Shown piece by piece: positions 1-6,401 of a stretch of 6,401 bases of DNA (position 1 is its first letter; each line of letters begins with the position of its first letter). The notes under the pieces are model-generated. The model was not told the DNA's origin. It ran no database searches and saw nothing but the letters and a program-made list of their open reading frames with translations. Origin of the DNA: Umezawaea sp039922235 (GTDB taxonomy: Bacteria; Actinomycetota; Actinomycetes; Mycobacteriales; Pseudonocardiaceae); assembly GCA_039922235.1 (NCBI GenBank), contig JBDSAJ010000631.1, positions 1 through 6,401 on the forward strand, in the 5' to 3' direction. The position numbers and the translations under genes are program-made.

Positions 1-548
1 AGTTCGCGGGCGTGGATCTGGGCGATGATCGAGAACCGCGGCTTGGTCGAGTTGGGGGTTCGGGCGCAGTCACCGGCCTGCTTCTTCGTGATGCAGATGG
101 CCTTGATGTCGTGGCCGGTGCTCAGCCCCTTGGTCTTGCGCCACGAGTCGCCGATGTCGTACTGGGTCGTCAGGTCAGGGTGGGCGGCCACCACGGCGTT
201 GAGGTGGGCCTCCTGCTCCGCGGAGGTCTTGTAGCCGCCGTAGAACGACGCCGTGCCGACGTCGGCCTTCCCGACCTCGATCGGCTTGTATACCGTGTCG
301 AACCGGGTCGGCGCGTAACCCGCGCGGCGCAGCCGCTGGGCCTCCTTGGCGTCGCCGACCACGAGGACGGCGTCGGCGTCGCGTTCGGTGACGTCGAAAC
401 CGGCCTGGTCCAACTGGTGCATCTGGGCGGCGGACGTGACCGGCACCCGCCAGATGTAGGGGACGGTGTCGGGTGCGGCCGACGCCGTCGTGGGCACGGC
501 CAGCGCGGCCGCGACGAGCACGGCCGTGAGCAGGGATTTGGATCGCAA
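1..548 (-). CDS. Secreted M14-family zinc carboxypeptidase, N-terminal part (C-terminus outside window)
   Basis: Reading leftward from 548, the frame stays open to the left edge (182 complete codons). The start chosen is TTG at 548-546, because GAGAGGTG lies six bases upstream and the product begins MRSKSLLTAVLVAAALAVP, a textbook signal peptide with cleavage likely after TASA (residue ~24). An ATG at 578-576 is possible, but it has no ribosome binding site; an in-frame stop at 605-603 bounds the choice. Next comes a propeptide-like segment (YIWRVPVTSAAQM to about residue 88), then YGGYKTSAEQEAHLNAV and DIGDSWRKTKG, typical of actinobacterial M14 proteins. The visible part ends in QIHAREL: H179 and E182 (TTG numbering) match the first two zinc ligands (HxxE) of M14 peptidases. 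The third His and catalytic Glu lie outside. Expected role: extracellular removal of C-terminal residues from peptides. The substrate is unknown. It lies downstream of the NRPS on the same strand. Confidence 0.88.
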   Translation of the reverse strand, partial: MRSKSLLTAVLVAAALAVPTTASAAPDTVPYIWRVPVTSAAQMHQLDQAGFDVTERDADAVLVVGDAKEAQRLRRAGYAPTRFDTVYKPIEVGKADVGTASFYGGYKTSAEQEAHLNAVVAAHPDLTTQYDIGDSWRKTKGLSTGHDIKAICITKKQAGDCARTPNSTKPRFSIIAQIHARE

Positions 549-554
549 GGCAAG

Positions 555-562
555 CACCTCTC
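555..562 (-). promoter_or_regulatory. Ribosome binding site deciding the carboxypeptidase start
   Basis: On the minus strand this reads GAGAGGTG, containing the six-base GAGGTG core complementary to the 16S rRNA 3' end. Six bases (CTTGCC) separate it from the TTG at 548. Neither the ATG at 578 nor the in-frame GTG at 557 has a comparable site at a suitable distance, so this element is the main reason for the TTG start. Confidence 0.75.
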
Positions 563-568
563 GTGCAG

Positions 569-594
569 GCCTGACCATGCAGGGGTGATCAGGC
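569..594 (-). other. Hairpin just upstream of the carboxypeptidase ribosome binding site
   Basis: In minus-strand RNA, GCCUGAUCA can pair with UGGUCAGGC: nine pairs including one U-G wobble, around an eight-base loop CCCCUGCA. It ends six bases before the GAGAGGTG site. No U-tract follows. It could be a U-less intrinsic terminator for the NRPS transcript, a leader structure affecting translation, or a DNA operator. The wobble is an A-C mismatch in plus-strand RNA, so the structure is better on the coding strand. The function is open. Confidence 0.45.
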
Positions 595-651
595 GAACAC
601 GCTCAGTGTGCCGACCCAGATCCCCGCTGCCACCCCTCGAACGGCTGATTC

Positions 652-663
652 CCACGATCGTGG
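652..663. repeat. Perfect 12-bp palindrome CCACGATCGTGG
   Basis: A self-complementary site 23 bases downstream of the NRPS stop codon. As RNA it would give only four pairs around a four-base loop, so it is weak as a terminator. As DNA it has the dyad form of an operator for a dimeric regulator. It could equally arise by chance in G+C-rich DNA. No matching second copy was noticed in the window. Confidence 0.35.
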
Positions 664-685
664 TCGTGAATTCCGGCATAAGGCG

Positions 686-6401
<5,716 letters not shown>

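Larger units (their letters stand above)
549..685. other. Intergenic spacer between NRPS stop and carboxypeptidase start
   Basis: A 137-base spacer with no convincing gene. I see no good -35/-10 pair for the carboxypeptidase and no stem followed by a run of T on the minus strand. It holds a 12-bp perfect palindrome (652-663), the hairpin at 569-594 and the ribosome binding site at 555-562. The spacing is long for translational coupling, so the downstream gene probably has its own control, though read-through from the NRPS is possible. Confidence 0.6.

Noticed and set aside
170..679. Minus-strand open frame (169 codons) starting in the spacer
   Set aside because: It overlaps the carboxypeptidase in a different frame, with a Pro/Arg/Ser-rich shadow product. 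The frame that carries the signal peptide and HARE motif is the real one.
549..685. Promoter for the carboxypeptidase
   Set aside because: I looked for TTGACN/TANNNT-like pairs and for GGAAC-type sigma-factor sites on the minus strand and found none with correct spacing.

Overview
The window is very G+C-rich, with strong G/C preference at third codon positions, long spurious open frames on every strand, and a TTG start behind a GAGGTG ribosome binding site. Together with the protein motifs this points to an actinomycete (Streptomyces or Pseudonocardiales-like). The genus cannot be fixed from the sequence alone.

Both real genes run on the minus strand, so transcription goes right to left. Positions 6401-686 hold the 3' part of a nonribosomal peptide synthetase (NRPS) gene whose 5' end lies beyond the right edge. 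It encodes the tail of a condensation domain, then A-PCP-C-A-PCP-TE: the last two elongation modules and the chain-releasing thioesterase. The condensation tail, adenylation, carrier and thioesterase core motifs visible here are intact. Reading the ten pocket residues by eye against GrsA gives DALWVGGVFK for the first adenylation domain (valine or a similar branched aliphatic residue, moderate confidence) and DLTKVGEVGK for the second (asparagine, good confidence). No epimerisation, methylation or oxidase domain is present. The C domain between the modules looks like the LCL class, so the predicted peptide end is upstream chain - (L-Val-like) - L-Asn, released by the TE as acid, amide or ring.

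Positions 685-549 are a 137-base spacer with no recognisable promoter or U-tract terminator. It contains a 12-bp perfect palindrome and a 9-bp-stem hairpin just upstream of the next gene's ribosome binding site.

Positions 548-1 encode the N-terminal part of a secreted M14-family zinc carboxypeptidase: signal peptide, propeptide-like region, and the start of the catalytic domain, cut at the left edge just after the zinc-binding H-A-R-E motif. It is easy to miss because it has no stop codon inside the window and its best start is TTG.

The main content is therefore the terminal end of an NRPS and probably one edge of its biosynthetic cluster, followed by a secreted peptidase that may or may not belong to it. 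I see no RNA gene, mobile element, CRISPR array or clearly new system. The most notable points are the terminal Asn code, the variant first adenylation pocket, the long intermodular repeats and the unannotated peptidase.
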